Notes: generated by a model from the letters alone, not told the origin. Counted from the first letter of the stretch, positions 10,524 through 19,692 are shown. The stretch is DNA of 64,000 bases from Cladorhizidae sp. MBARI D1340-BT2 (GCA_028752905.1 JAQNBH010000007.1:18644065-18708064); one strand, 5' to 3'. Program-made: numbers and translations.

Positions 10524-12050
10524 CTAAACAGAAAAGCACAAAACTGGGAATGACATAAGGATGCAAATAAATCAGGAGATTATCAAATGCAAAAATTAAC
10601 CTGTGTGCAGTTATAGAACAGACAAGAACCTACACTATGTATTTAAAGCATGGTGACAGGTTTCAAAGCATAAATATAAAAATGTACACCTTATTAGACC
10701 ATGAATGGTCTACCTTATTTTTTCAGTTGAATTGCACATTGCACTTGCACTGAATTAGTGACCAAATATGAGGGGGGGGGACATACAATATTAATTTTTT
10801 AGCCACCCACCACCTCAAAGAGTTCTTTTCTATGTCCCTTGCAGTTTGAGAGCCAGTAGCCAAATAAAAGTCACATTTTTACACACAAAATCATATTCCA
10901 ACACTATTAAGTGTGAACTATGGCCTTAAAGTGCTATAGTTCCTGCCAAACCTATAGTGTCACATTTTCCCCTTCTTCTGACAGTTTAAAATAAATCAAA
11001 ATGGCTTGAGTGAGAATTATGAATGCACCATAGAATTAGCTGACACTGATGATCAAGAGTGCCTAGCATTCCCTGTATTGGTTTGACAGTTTTGGTGGAT
11101 GGCAAAATAAACATAAAATATCTCAGCTAATACACACATTGATAGCTTCTTAGCTATAACGGTTTTGACTGATATTAGCTCTAAAAAAAACTCCCAGCAA
11201 GTTTTGATAATGTAGTAAACTGGCAGACAAAAAAAACTGCAGAAAGTGTGAAAATACTTGAAAATCATCTTTAAAATTTCTATCTATATATCTTTTTTCC
11301 CTTCTCCCTTGCATAACTTGCATTCAATAGATCCCACAAAAACTTTAGTACCAGTAGATTCCAACTTTTCTAATGCATGTACACAACTAATGTCTCTTGA
11401 TTGTGGAATAAAGATGCTAGTAAGAAATCAATTGCTGCAAAATTTCATTGATGTAATGCAGAAAGCAGATGAATCACCTGCACTCAATTCTGCAGTTTGA
11501 TTTGTGGAGTTCTTGCTACTTGGAAACTGTTTCCAAGTTTAATGGTGGACATAGCTGAAATTTCACCAGAACATCTGCTCTATGGTTGGTAGAGTTCTCC
11601 TGTGCAACTGTTACCAAGTTCTTGGAGGCTGTGGCTAGCACTGCATGTGTATACAGTTAAAAATAGCAAAAATATATGGCTTCTGCTAACATTTACTAGT
11701 TAACCAAAAAATTATGCAGTCTTGGAGTCTCAGATACTCTGAATCCGACTTTATGTAGCCTTGACTTGGGGTAGTCCTCCACATTGAACCATAATATCAA
11801 TAACAAAGGGAAAATAAAACAAAACCAAAAATACCAGAAACAAGTATATACAAGTACAAAAATGAATGTAAAAAAAATTTTAGATCTACCCATCAAAAAT
11901 AAGGACACAAGACTGTACTCACGTAGATCACAATCAGTTAGATGATCATTAACCATTTTAATCCTGTACATCAGTGTTGTTACAATAATTTAGGTGTATG
12001 AATACTTTCTGGTCAAACCAATATAAATTTTCATATACTATATAGTGATA
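10524..12050. other. No gene confidently seen; contains a dispersed repeat
   Basis: 11592-11640 carries GAGTTCTCCTGTGCAACTG, then TTACCAAG and GGAGGCTGTGGCT. The same blocks, reordered, are at 22443-22518, so this is a dispersed element. Open frames here (for example 11696-11971 minus and 11258-11500 plus) have no recognisable domain and I do not annotate them. Confidence 0.5.
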
Positions 12051-12054
12051 ACTT

Positions 12055-12132
12055 TTATAATAATAACAATAATAACAATAATAAAATAATAACAATAATA
12101 ACAATAATAATAATAACAACAACAACAACAAC
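12055..12132. repeat. (TAA/CAA)n microsatellite
   Basis: Interrupted AATAATAAC/CAACAA trinucleotide run, adjoining the left inverted arm. Confidence 0.85.
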
Positions 12133-12156
12133 GATTATTATGATTATGAAAAGTGA

Positions 12157-12819
12157 TTTGTCAATGTTGGCCACAAACAGTGCTCCATGCTAAGCAGTTG
12201 ATATAGTGGTCCTTACTATAGTTTCATGCATAATATCAGGAACTGTCTTATATATAATATAAGTAGCCAATTTGGTCATTAATATACTCACATTTGAATG
12301 CTCTTACATTTGAATGCTCTTACTTGACAGAAAGGTGATCAACTTCGAGTTATTTATTAATAAGTATCATTCTAATCAGTGCTGGGCAGGAAATTAGCCA
12401 TTTAAATAAGTGCCACTCTCTAGATGGAAAATTATCTATCTATAATGCAAGGGACAGGTTCAGATAGGGCCAGGTTCAGATAAGGTAAGTTCAAGCATAG
12501 TTAAACCTGCATGAGCATGGGAATAGGCCTTGGTGGATGATGCTGGAACTCATACCTATTTTTCTATTCTCTATTTTGACATACGTATGTGCCTATTTTT
12601 ATTTTTTATTGCGCTAACTTACTAACACATAGTTACATTGACATCGACTCTTGAAAAATTCACATCATACACTATATTCATAAAGAGTCTGTTTTTTTCT
12701 TTCTTGTTTCTTAAAAGTCTATGGCACAGCTAACAGATGATACACTCTAAACTTTTATTGTGGTAAGCTTAAGTGGTATCTATTTGATAAGGAAAGTCTA
12801 TTTATCTTGCCAAAATAAT
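12157..12819. repeat. Left arm of long inverted repeat
   Basis: Nearly identical, in reverse complement, to 20916-21621. Shared blocks include TTGTCAATGTTGGCCACAAA at the outer end, the A/T-rich centre with ACATACGTATGT, and TTAAGTGGTATCTATTTGAT at the inner end. Differences are small indels, including about 20 bp extra in the right arm near 20980 and an extra CATTCAAATG copy near 21450. The pair looks like terminal repeats of a composite or transposon, or an inverted duplication. Confidence 0.85.
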
Positions 12820-13167
12820 GTTTCCCTCTCTTGAGGTCTTCCCTAATGCTTTTTGAAAATGTTAGGGTCTTGCTTCTTTTCCTGGGCTGGGTGAAGTGGC
12901 AGTCTCCTGACCTCTCGCATGCTTCTGTGATGGCAGTTTGTTCCGCAATCCCTTTACCAATTCTATGAAGGAAAATTGTTATGTAATAGCATTCAGACTT
13001 TTTTGTGTAGGTTGGCATACTGCTTACCACTTCTCTTCAGAGGTCCTTTTGCCTGCACAGCTAAAATTATTACAAATTGACTAGTATATAATATGAAGAC
13101 AATAGAATTATGTTAAAATTATGAAAATTATACAGGATATAGCTATGTTACAGTTAGCTACACCAAC

Positions 13168-13386
13168 CTAGGTGTCCATCTTCATGTATTGCTTTCAATA
13201 GTCTCTGCTTTTCTTCCGCAGTTTCTACCACAAGCCTTTTCTCTTGGTTACCGATATAATATAATATAACCGGACATTGAAGTTATTTGCCTTTCTTCTC
13301 AAGCTTCTTTTATAGTTGTGTGTGCTATCTATAGGATAGTTTCCAGAATGAATAAATTCAAATACTTCAGAGAAAGAATCTGCCAT
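13168..13386 (-). pseudogene. Integrase zinc-binding (H2C2-type) N-terminal exon, frameshifted
   Basis: From ATG at 13386 the minus strand encodes MADSFSEVFEFIHSGNYPID and then KRSLRRKANNFNVRLYYI. After a frame change near 13260 it continues KRLVVETAEEKQRLLKAIHE followed by DGHLG at a GTTGGT donor. RR.A..F....LYY followed by ..H..GHLG is the start of the HHCC zinc-binding domain of gypsy/Ginger-type integrases (KRBA2/GIN1-like). The rest of the integrase is not found downstream on this strand. A TATTATATT duplication at the frame change may be the lesion. It lies inside the long inverted arms, and its start faces the plus-strand secreted-protein gene across the GACGT-rich region. Confidence 0.5.
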
Positions 13387-13410
13387 CTTTACAACATAAA
13401 TTTGTCTGCT

Positions 13411-13503
13411 GGGACGTAATTCCTCGCCCCCGGACGCTTGCTCATCGGTTAACGTCCTAGCGGACGAAATATTACGTCCCTAGGACCTATACCGATAGGG
13501 GAC
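13411..13503. promoter_or_regulatory. GACGT/GACGC-rich repeat, left part, split by the gypsy insertion
   Basis: GGACGT, GACGC and AACGTCC recur in about 95 bp. The sequence resumes at 19296 after the retrotransposon (GGGACGTTATCC, ATGACACCGG). A diverged same-orientation copy is at 21974-22115. GACGT is the core of CRE/bZIP sites, so a regulatory role is possible, but a transposon end is equally plausible. Confidence 0.45.
13499..13503. repeat. Target-site duplication of gypsy element 1 (left)
   Basis: GGGAC directly before the LTR, repeated at 19296-19300 directly after the other LTR. Confidence 0.92.
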
Positions 13504-13975
13504 TGTTAGAGCTTAGTCCGTAGGCAAGGGGTGGATTGCTCCGATAACCCTCTGACTCCGGAAGCGTTAGCTGCCCTAACTGTAAATTGGCTGCCACCAG
13601 AGTCCTGAATCCTGAATTGGCTGCCCAACCTTAGCTAACCTAGCCAGAGAAGTTTAGGCATTTAAGGCTAACTAAATAGATTGGAATAGCAACTGTAGTT
13701 GTACAAACTCAGAACTGACTAGTCCCAGGGGTGGCCTGTGCTTAAATACTCTCAGCCACCCCCAATGGGCATACATCCATATATGGTTATTTCATCAACA
13801 TTACATCACAGATGACCAATGAAATCTACACAGCACAGTACATTACATAATCTGTTTTAACATTCCCATGACTCACACCTAGATCGCTAACATCTGATTA
13901 ATCCTAATTAACATGTTATTGTTGCTTGGCCTGTAGGCTGCTGCCTGCAGGTTCTGTTGGGGCGTGGCTCCAACA
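13504..13975 (-). repeat. 3' LTR of gypsy element 1
   Basis: 472 bp starting TGTTAGAGC and ending GGCTCCAACA on the plus strand. It differs from 18831-19295 by a tandem CCTGAAT duplication and four substitutions. The pol frame runs about 65 bp into it before its stop at 13908. Confidence 0.95.
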
Positions 13976-15638
13976 CCTCCCCCTCCCTTGCCAAAGGCGG
14001 GGGCTCCTCCAGGGTCTGTGTCATCCTCCACTCTTGCCTGGATAGTCCATCGGCATTTTGATGGGTCACTCCTGCCCGGTGTACAATATCGAAGTCGTAC
14101 GTCTGTAGTGCGAGCGCCCATCTCATTAGGCGACCGTTGAGCTTTGTGGAGGACAGAAGTGATGTCAATGCCCGGTGGTCTGTGACAACCCTGAAGTGAC
14201 CCCCCACTACGTGCACTGCGAAGTGGTCGATTGCCTTGTAGACTGCCAAGCATTCCAGCTCAGTGGCCGCATAGTTGGTTTCTGCCGGTAGAAGGCGTTT
14301 GGAAAAATAGCCAATCGGTCTCTCCACTCCATCTCGAATAGCTGATAGCACTGCTCCAATCCCTAGTTGGGAAGCATCGGTGTGCAACACCAAGTCATCT
14401 CCCTCGTGCGGTAACCACAAGACATTACAAGAACACAGAGAGGAGATCAAATAAGTGAAGGCACTACACATATTGTCGTCCCATTTCAGGTTATTGGGGG
14501 CCACCTTTCGTAGGGCGTGATATAATGGCCCAGCCCTCCCGGCATAGTCTGGGACAAATCTCCGGTAATACCCGGTGGTGCCCAAGAATGATTTAAGACC
14601 CGTTTTGGTAATAGGTCGTCTATAGTCCTGGATAGCTTTGGTGCGGGCTTCTGGTATGCTTAGCTTCCCCAGCCCAACTTCATACCCAAGGTAAGTGAGA
14701 GTGTGAGCACCCCACTGGCATTTCACAGGGTTCGCAGTTAAACCGGCCTTTCTCAAGGCACCCAACACAGCCTTTACATGAGCTACATGCTCCTCCCACG
14801 ATGATGAATAAATCAGGACATCATCTATGTAAGCACTGCTGAATTCAGTTTGGCCTGCCAGCGCAGCGTCCATGCACCGCTGGAACATAGCTGGCGCGTT
14901 CTTAAGCCCGAAGGGCATTCTCTGGAATGCGAACTTGCCCCAGGGAGTGCAGAATGCCGTCTTCCTTTTGCTCTCTTCTAGCATGGGAATTTGGTAGAAC
15001 CCCTTTTTGAGGTCCAACTTGGAGAGCCACCGGGCCCCTGCTACTGAGTCTAACAAGTCATCCACCCGGGGCATTTGGTAAGGGTCGCTAACTGTGGCTT
15101 TGTTCAATTTCCTATAATCAATGCAAAGGCGCAGTGATCCATCTGTCTTACGGATCGGCACCATGGGTGCTGACCATGGGCAGGTAATCGGGGTGATAAT
15201 TTCATCGTCCAGCAATTTCTTAATTTCACCATGTAACTCGCTCTTCCAGTTGGGGGGTGTCCTATAGGGGTAGGCCTGCACTGGGGGTGACTGCCCTGTG
15301 TCAATTTCGTGTTCTGCCCCTATTGTCTGGCCTAATCTTTCACAAACGACATCCCCAAATTCCTGTAACACCTTTCCCAATTCTAACTTCTGAGCCTCTG
15401 ACATGCCTGACTGCCCCAAAGCCACCCTGCCCGGGGGTTCCTCACTACCCACACTGTCTTGACCCACTGCCACTCTAAACATATTTGCTGAGGGAGTGCA
15501 CCATAGTTTGAGTCTGTTGATGTGGATATTCTGGGACCGTGACTTGGTGTGTGGCACAGCTATCTTATAAACTGTCCTAGAAATAGCGCCCTTGACCTCG
15601 TATGGGCCATCCCAAATGCTATCTAGTTTTCCTGCCAA
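13908..15638 (-). CDS. pol: Gypsy 1 second frame: RT and RNase H
   Basis: A 576-residue frame that starts inside the region after the integrase core (WDGPYEV, the GPY/F-like motif, near its beginning) and continues into reverse transcriptase. RT motifs visible: SAPMVPIRKTDGSLRLCIDY, LDLKKGFYQIPM, MPFGLKNAPAMFQ and the catalytic YIDDVLIYSS (14831-14805). RNase H follows with LHTDASQLGIGAVLS, FSKRLLPAETNY, ELECLAVYKAI, VVTDHRALT and NADGLSRQEW. These enzymes copy the element RNA into DNA and remove the RNA. The frame has no internal stop. It is separated from the Gag-PR-INT frame by the duplication at 15635-15674, so it is probably not translated in this copy unless ribosomes shift. The apparent first Met is not a natural start. 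Confidence 0.93.
   Translation of the reverse strand: MAGKLDSIWDGPYEVKGAISRTVYKIAVPHTKSRSQNIHINRLKLWCTPSANMFRVAVGQDSVGSEEPPGRVALGQSGMSEAQKLELGKVLQEFGDVVCERLGQTIGAEHEIDTGQSPPVQAYPYRTPPNWKSELHGEIKKLLDDEIITPITCPWSAPMVPIRKTDGSLRLCIDYRKLNKATVSDPYQMPRVDDLLDSVAGARWLSKLDLKKGFYQIPMLEESKRKTAFCTPWGKFAFQRMPFGLKNAPAMFQRCMDAALAGQTEFSSAYIDDVLIYSSSWEEHVAHVKAVLGALRKAGLTANPVKCQWGAHTLTYLGYEVGLGKLSIPEARTKAIQDYRRPITKTGLKSFLGTTGYYRRFVPDYAGRAGPLYHALRKVAPNNLKWDDNMCSAFTYLISSLCSCNVLWLPHEGDDLVLHTDASQLGIGAVLSAIRDGVERPIGYFSKRLLPAETNYAATELECLAVYKAIDHFAVHVVGGHFRVVTDHRALTSLLSSTKLNGRLMRWALALQTYDFDIVHRAGVTHQNADGLSRQEWRMTQTLEEPPPLAREGEVLEPRPNRTCRQQPTGQATITC
13976..13989 (-). promoter_or_regulatory. Polypurine tract of gypsy element 1
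   Basis: The minus strand reads AAGGGAGGGGGAGG directly before the 3' LTR. This is the plus-strand DNA primer site. Confidence 0.85.
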
Positions 15639-18600
15639 TGAAGGTGTGTGTAACCCAATGAAGGTGTGTGTAACAAAACCATGTCACCTGGTTTGAAGGA
15701 CCTATCTTTTGACTTCTTGTCATAGTAGAGTTTGGACTTCCCCTTGTACTCTCCCTCGTTTCGGTTAGCTTTCTCGTACAACCTGGTTAGAGTCTCCCTC
15801 AACTCGGCAACCCACTGGACTGTGTTTGTAAAGCTCAGTTCGCCCTTGATCCACCCTTCCTTAATGGCCTCTAAAGGCCCCCTCATCGGATAACCGTGGA
15901 CCAGCTCAAATGGGGAGAATCCGGTTGCAGTGTGTGGCGTGCCCCTGTAGCACATGAGACAGAATTTGAGTAAGATATCCCATTCTCTACCCACACCGCT
16001 CAATTTCCTTAGCATTCCCTTCAGGGATCCGTGCCAACGTTCCAGTATACCGTTTGTCTGCGGGTGGTATGCAGTAGTTTTCAACTTTTTAATTCCCAGG
16101 GTCTCACACACCTGCTTTGCTAAAAGGCCTGTAAATACGCTGCCTTGGTCGGACAGCAGCTCATTAGGGATGCCCGTGTGCGACATAACCTCCACCAGGC
16201 CCTCTGCCACTGTTTCAGCGTCTACCCGCTTGAGCGGTATCGCATAGGGAAATCTAGTACCCACACACATGACCGTTAGGATATATTTATGTCCTGCCTT
16301 GGTGCGGTTTAGGGGGCCGACTAAATCACATGCGAGCCTACTATATGGGGTAGAGATAATTGGCGTCTCTACCATAGGGACCCGAGGTTGTAACACTCTC
16401 CCAGCTCTTTGACAGTCTGGGCAGGCTGCGCAGTAATGCTTGACATCCCTGCGCAGGCCCGGCCATGTGAAATGCTGCAACAAGCACTCAATCATTTTCT
16501 TGTGGGAGTAATGCCCGCCTACTAGACCCTTGTGGGCCACTTCCAAGATTTCTCTTCTTCTGGAAGTTGGGACCACAACCCTGCGTACTTCCCTCTCTGG
16601 GATAGTGAACTTAGTCTGTATCAGCACCCCATTGCCATCCAACATAAACCCTTCTACCTGTTCCAAGCCCTTTCTCCTCCACTCAGACAGGCTCTCGTCT
16701 TCCTCCTGCAGTCTGGCTAGCTCACGAACCTCCTCCATTCCCTCGGTGAGAGTTGGGAGGGGCTGGTCGCCCGCCACCATACCATCCTCACTCAGCCCTG
16801 AAAGACTATCTGCCTCGACCGTTCCTGCCAAAGCTATTTCTTCTTCCACCATATCCTCTTCCTTTTCTGCCTCATCACCTTCTTCATCATTGACCTTGTT
16901 ACACAACTTTTTCTTCTCCTCTACTATACTTCCCGTCCCTGCTCCTACCCCTTTCTTGGGTCTAGTACTGGAGCTACCACCCACGACATCACTGTCAGCC
17001 TCAGCACTGGCATTTATCATCGGGGTCACTGGCGTGCTAGGGGGGTTGGCTAATACTGGAGTGACCACAGAGGGGGGCTTAGGCTGTGCACCGTCCCTGG
17101 CATCAGCTGCTCTATCCTCATCCCGTTCCCGGGTCTGGTCTTCTGCTTGGGCCCTGGTAACTGCCCTCACCTCTACAGCTACGGGGTCAACAACCGTTGG
17201 CTTCTCGCACTGCAACAGGGCCCTGGTCTTAGGGTGATCCTTCCCCAATAACCCTTCCGCTGCTTCATCCCTCAAAACAATGATAGTTAGGGGCTCAGTC
17301 TGACCGTACACTGATACCCCAACCCTGGCTTCTTTAAGCCGTGTCCTAGACCCGTCTGCTAGGGTAACCACTACCTCCCTGCCCGTGTACTGGGAAGGTG
17401 TAATATGTCTCCCGGGCACCGCTGTCATAGTGGCACCCGTGTCCAATACCAATGAGCATTCTTGCCCATTGATTACTGCCCTAATTGTCCCTTCTGCCCC
17501 TTCTGAATCTAGGGATTTGATCCTTCCCATCTTTACCTTAGGTTCAGGGCATTCGCTTTTGTAATGGCCTACTTTCTGGCAATTAAAGCATACAATTGAG
17601 CTTTTGTCAGGCTTTCCATTGTACTCTTGCTTACCACCCCACCGGGTACCCCTTTGACTGCCCCACCCCTGCCCAGAAGGCCTACCACCACTCCCGCCCC
17701 CACTACTCGGTGGCTCACCCTCTCTCCTGGGTTGCGTGGTATGGTCCTTTCCTCCTGGGTTCCAACCGTCCTTGGGGGGTCCGCTGTCACGTCTCCTCCA
17801 TCCGTTCTGCTGACTTGGTGTGGGGTCTGGCCGGAGCATCCTCTTCTTCGCGAAGAAGTCCTTAGACCTCCACAGGCGCTGGAGAGTCTGGATCTGCTGT
17901 GAAGTGGTGTCATCTCTGTAATTCTCCATCATAATCAGAGTCTCCTCGGAGAAGTGATGGACTAGGAATCCCTTGAAGAGTTCCCCAGCAGCAGCTTCAG
18001 GTGATGTCAGGCCAGACTTAATCCTGTTCACCGCTCTCAATACTCTCTTTAGTACTGGTTCCGGTCCATCGTCCATGTTAATCTTGGCCAACCAGATGGT
18101 CCGTCTGGCCTGGTCCAGAGTTGCACCCATAGCCTCAAGCAGAGCAGGCTTGACCTCATGATAAGGTGCTCCTAGTTCCATCGCTAGCTCCTGGTAGGCG
18201 GTCAATGCCCTACCCGCGAGCTGTCTCCTGAGGACGCCCATCCATTCATCCTCTGGGACGAGGGCTTCCGCTACTATTGCCTCGAAGTTCTCCAGATATG
18301 CTTCAAGGTCGGTGCTGTTTTCCCAGGTCTTAAGCTGTTGGCATGCTGTCACTTTCCTTCTCTCACGTAACTCTGCTTGATGTTGGGCGTCTCTCCGCTC
18401 CGTCCTTTCATTGTCTAGCTCCTGGCGAATCTGGTCCAACCACGCACGTTCCAATTCTTTCGTTTCCTCATCTTGGCGCCTTTCTTTTTTCTTTTTCTCC
18501 TCAGCATCATATCTATCTTGTTCCTTCTGCCTTTCCATGGCCAGTCGCTCTTGTTCTCGTCTATCTCTGTCGAGCCGATCCCGCTCGTCCTTCTCCATGA

Positions 18601-18826
18601 GAAATTTGAGGAGGAGTGTCAACTCCGATGTTTGGAAGAACTGGACGTAGTGTGGTTGTGTAGTCTTCCGACTGCACTGTTGAGGACTCCCTGGTTGTGT
18701 CCAAAATGTTGTCCGAGCTGGTGCCTTCCTGCTGGCATAACCAGGCTCTCCTTTCTCCTTCTGGAGGGTCTGCCGTCTTGGCCGCAGTCTTTGTATTCCT
18801 CTTGGACATGGCAACACCGCTGCCAC
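15623..18826 (-). CDS. gag-pol: Gypsy 1 first frame: Gag, protease, integrase
   Basis: An open frame of 1067 codons on the minus strand. The first in-frame ATG that begins Gag-like sequence is at 18598 (MEKDERDRLDRDRREQER). An ATG at 18809 in another frame (MSKRNTKTAAKTADPPEGE) may be the original N-terminus, so the 5' end could carry a further frame change. Order: charged coiled-coil; Gag core (LEAYLENFEAIVAEA); zinc knuckle CFNCQKVGHYKSEC (about 17595-17552); aspartic protease LVLDTGATMTAVPG (DTG at 17444-17436). Next comes a long Pro/Ser and acidic linker. Then the integrase HHCC finger (HYSHKKMIECLLQ ... CAACPDCQ, about 16530-16410) and DDE core with LACDLVGPL, LLSDQGSVFTG and NGILERWHG. 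The frame ends just after PGDMVLL because of the 20-bp duplication. Integrase lies before RT. Confidence 0.93.
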   Translation of the reverse strand: MAAVLPCPRGIQRLRPRRQTLQKEKGEPGYASRKAPARTTFWTQPGSPQQCSRKTTQPHYVQFFQTSELTLLLKFLMEKDERDRLDRDRREQERLAMERQKEQDRYDAEEKKKKERRQDEETKELERAWLDQIRQELDNERTERRDAQHQAELRERRKVTACQQLKTWENSTDLEAYLENFEAIVAEALVPEDEWMGVLRRQLAGRALTAYQELAMELGAPYHEVKPALLEAMGATLDQARRTIWLAKINMDDGPEPVLKRVLRAVNRIKSGLTSPEAAAGELFKGFLVHHFSEETLIMMENYRDDTTSQQIQTLQRLWRSKDFFAKKRMLRPDPTPSQQNGWRRRDSGPPKDGWNPGGKDHTTQPRREGEPPSSGGGSGGRPSGQGWGSQRGTRWGGKQEYNGKPDKSSIVCFNCQKVGHYKSECPEPKVKMGRIKSLDSEGAEGTIRAVINGQECSLVLDTGATMTAVPGRHITPSQYTGREVVVTLADGSRTRLKEARVGVSVYGQTEPLTIIVLRDEAAEGLLGKDHPKTRALLQCEKPTVVDPVAVEVRAVTRAQAEDQTRERDEDRAADARDGAQPKPPSVVTPVLANPPSTPVTPMINASAEADSDVVGGSSSTRPKKGVGAGTGSIVEEKKKLCNKVNDEEGDEAEKEEDMVEEEIALAGTVEADSLSGLSEDGMVAGDQPLPTLTEGMEEVRELARLQEEDESLSEWRRKGLEQVEGFMLDGNGVLIQTKFTIPEREVRRVVVPTSRRREILEVAHKGLVGGHYSHKKMIECLLQHFTWPGLRRDVKHYCAACPDCQRAGRVLQPRVPMVETPIISTPYSRLACDLVGPLNRTKAGHKYILTVMCVGTRFPYAIPLKRVDAETVAEGLVEVMSHTGIPNELLSDQGSVFTGLLAKQVCETLGIKKLKTTAYHPQTNGILERWHGSLKGMLRKLSGVGREWDILLKFCLMCYRGTPHTATGFSPFELVHGYPMRGPLEAIKEGWIKGELSFTNTVQWVAELRETLTRLYEKANRNEGEYKGKSKLYYDKKSKDRSFKPGDMVLLHTPSLGYTHLHWQEN
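15635..15674. repeat. 20-bp tandem duplication that breaks the gypsy 1 frame
   Basis: CCAATGAAGGTGTGTGTAAC occurs twice in direct succession. Twenty is not a multiple of three, and the two long frames meet exactly here. A single copy would leave Gag-to-RNase H in one frame. Confidence 0.93.
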
Positions 18827-18828
18827 CA
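18817..18828 (-). promoter_or_regulatory. Primer binding site of gypsy element 1
   Basis: TGGTGGCAGCGG begins two bases after the 5' LTR on the minus strand. The TGG start is complementary to a tRNA CCA end; the tRNA was not assigned. Confidence 0.7.
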
Positions 18829-18830
18829 GA

Positions 18831-19295
18831 TGTTAGAGCTTAGTCCGTAGGCAAGGGGTGGATTGCTCCGATAACCCTCTGACTCCGGAAGCGTTAGCTG
18901 CCCTAACTGTAAATTGGCTGCCACCAGAGTCCTGAATTGGCTGCCCAACTTTAGCTAACCTAGCCAGAGAAGTTTAGGCATTTAAGGCTAACTAAATAGA
19001 TTGGAATAGCAACTGTAGTTGTACAAACTCAGAACTGACTAGTCCCAGTGGTGGCCTGAGCTTAAATACTCTCAGCCACCCCCAATGGGCATACATCCAT
19101 ATATGGTTATTTCATCAACATTACATCACAGATGACCAATGAAATCTACACAGCACAGTACATTACATAATCTGTTTTAACATTCCCATGACTCACACCT
19201 AGATCGCTAACATCTGATTAATCCTAACTAACATGTTATTGTTGCTTGGCCTGTAGGCTGCTGCCTGCAGGTTCTGTTGGGGCGTGGCTCCAACA
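18831..19295 (-). repeat. 5' LTR of gypsy element 1
   Basis: 465 bp, TG...CA. It should contain the element promoter. It is followed on the plus strand by the GGGAC target duplication (19296-19300). Confidence 0.95.
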
Positions 19296-19325
19296 GGGAC
19301 GTTATCCGTTATGACACCGGTGCAT
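19296..19325. promoter_or_regulatory. GACGT-rich repeat, right part, with the right target-site duplication
   Basis: Begins with the GGGAC target duplication (19296-19300), then GTTATCCGTTATGACACCGG. It is the continuation of 13411-13503 across the insertion; ATGACACCGG recurs at about 22103. Confidence 0.6.
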
Positions 19326-19410
19326 GTGCAGATTATGTGGGGACCGTCACAGAGTTTGCCAGCGAGTTGGAGTGATTCCAGGAAGAATTTTTTATGATCT
19401 GAAATCTCAG

Positions 19411-19421
19411 AGGATAAAAGG
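19411..19421 (+). promoter_or_regulatory. TATA-like element upstream of the secreted-protein gene
   Basis: GGATAAAAGG lies about 45 bp before the ATG at 19461, a plausible TATA position for a short 5' UTR. Inference only. Confidence 0.35.
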
Positions 19422-19460
19422 AGTTCAAGCTTACTACTCCCAAAACATACAGCACTAGAT

Positions 19461-19692
19461 ATGATGCCAGTGAAGTTCTGTCTGTTGCTTTCAGTTCTCA
19501 TAGCAAGCACTGTGGCTGTGCCATGGCACGATGAAAAAGAATTTGATTCAAGGCAGCAAGGATCCCAGGCAATATCAAGGAGAGGATTTGCCTTCCAGAA
19601 TCTTCCTAAGACTCATCAATGTAAAATATCAAATCCTCAACTCTTTCCTGGAAACCAGCAGGCCAATTTTCCAGTCCACATTTGTCAAGATG
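19461..19692 (+). CDS. Predicted secreted cysteine-rich protein, exon 1 (signal peptide)
   Basis: The exon starts ATGATG (second Met at 19464) and encodes MMPVKFCLLLSVLIASTVAV, a classical signal peptide with cleavage likely after the VAV region. A hydrophilic pro-like segment with an RR dibasic pair (QAISRRGFAFQNL) follows, and the exon ends at HICQD. The donor is GTATGT at 19693, phase 1. With exons at 20237-20398 and 20462-20598 the phases join exactly (1 and 1), giving 176 residues and ten cysteines after the signal region. I do not recognise the family. A small extracellular or vesicle-targeted protein, possibly a processed peptide precursor, is inferred. Gypsy element 1 sits 165 bp upstream. 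Confidence 0.6.

Larger units (their letters stand above)
13504..19295 (-). mobile_element. Gypsy element 1: near-intact Ty3/gypsy LTR retrotransposon with integrase before RT
   Basis: A 5792-bp element in minus orientation, flanked by GGGAC target duplications. It has 472- and 465-bp TG...CA LTRs, a PBS-like TGGTGGCAGCGG two bases after the 5' LTR (18828-18817), and a polypurine tract AAGGGAGGGGGAGG (13989-13976). The coding order is Gag, protease, integrase, RT, RNase H. This is the Ty1/copia-like order known within Ty3/gypsy from Gmr1-like elements. By hand count the LTRs differ by four substitutions and one 7-bp duplication, so the insertion is recent. The only obvious coding lesion is a 20-bp tandem duplication at 15635-15674 that separates the two main frames. 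Confidence 0.9.

Noticed and set aside
11696..11971. 91-codon minus-strand frame with a hydrophobic stretch
   Set aside because: Aromatic/hydrophobic bias comes from A/T-rich sequence; no splice or family evidence.
12755..13030. 91-codon minus-strand frame overlapping the left inverted arm
   Set aside because: No recognisable domain, and the end of the frame lies in the repeat arm. A short candidate exon at 13028-13060 with splice-like ends did not extend the integrase similarity.
16530..17237. 235-codon Ser-rich plus-strand frame
   Set aside because: Antisense shadow of the low-complexity linker in the gypsy 1 polyprotein.
18473..18850. 125-codon plus-strand frame with hydrophobic start
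   Set aside because: Antisense shadow of the charged coiled-coil of gypsy 1 Gag.
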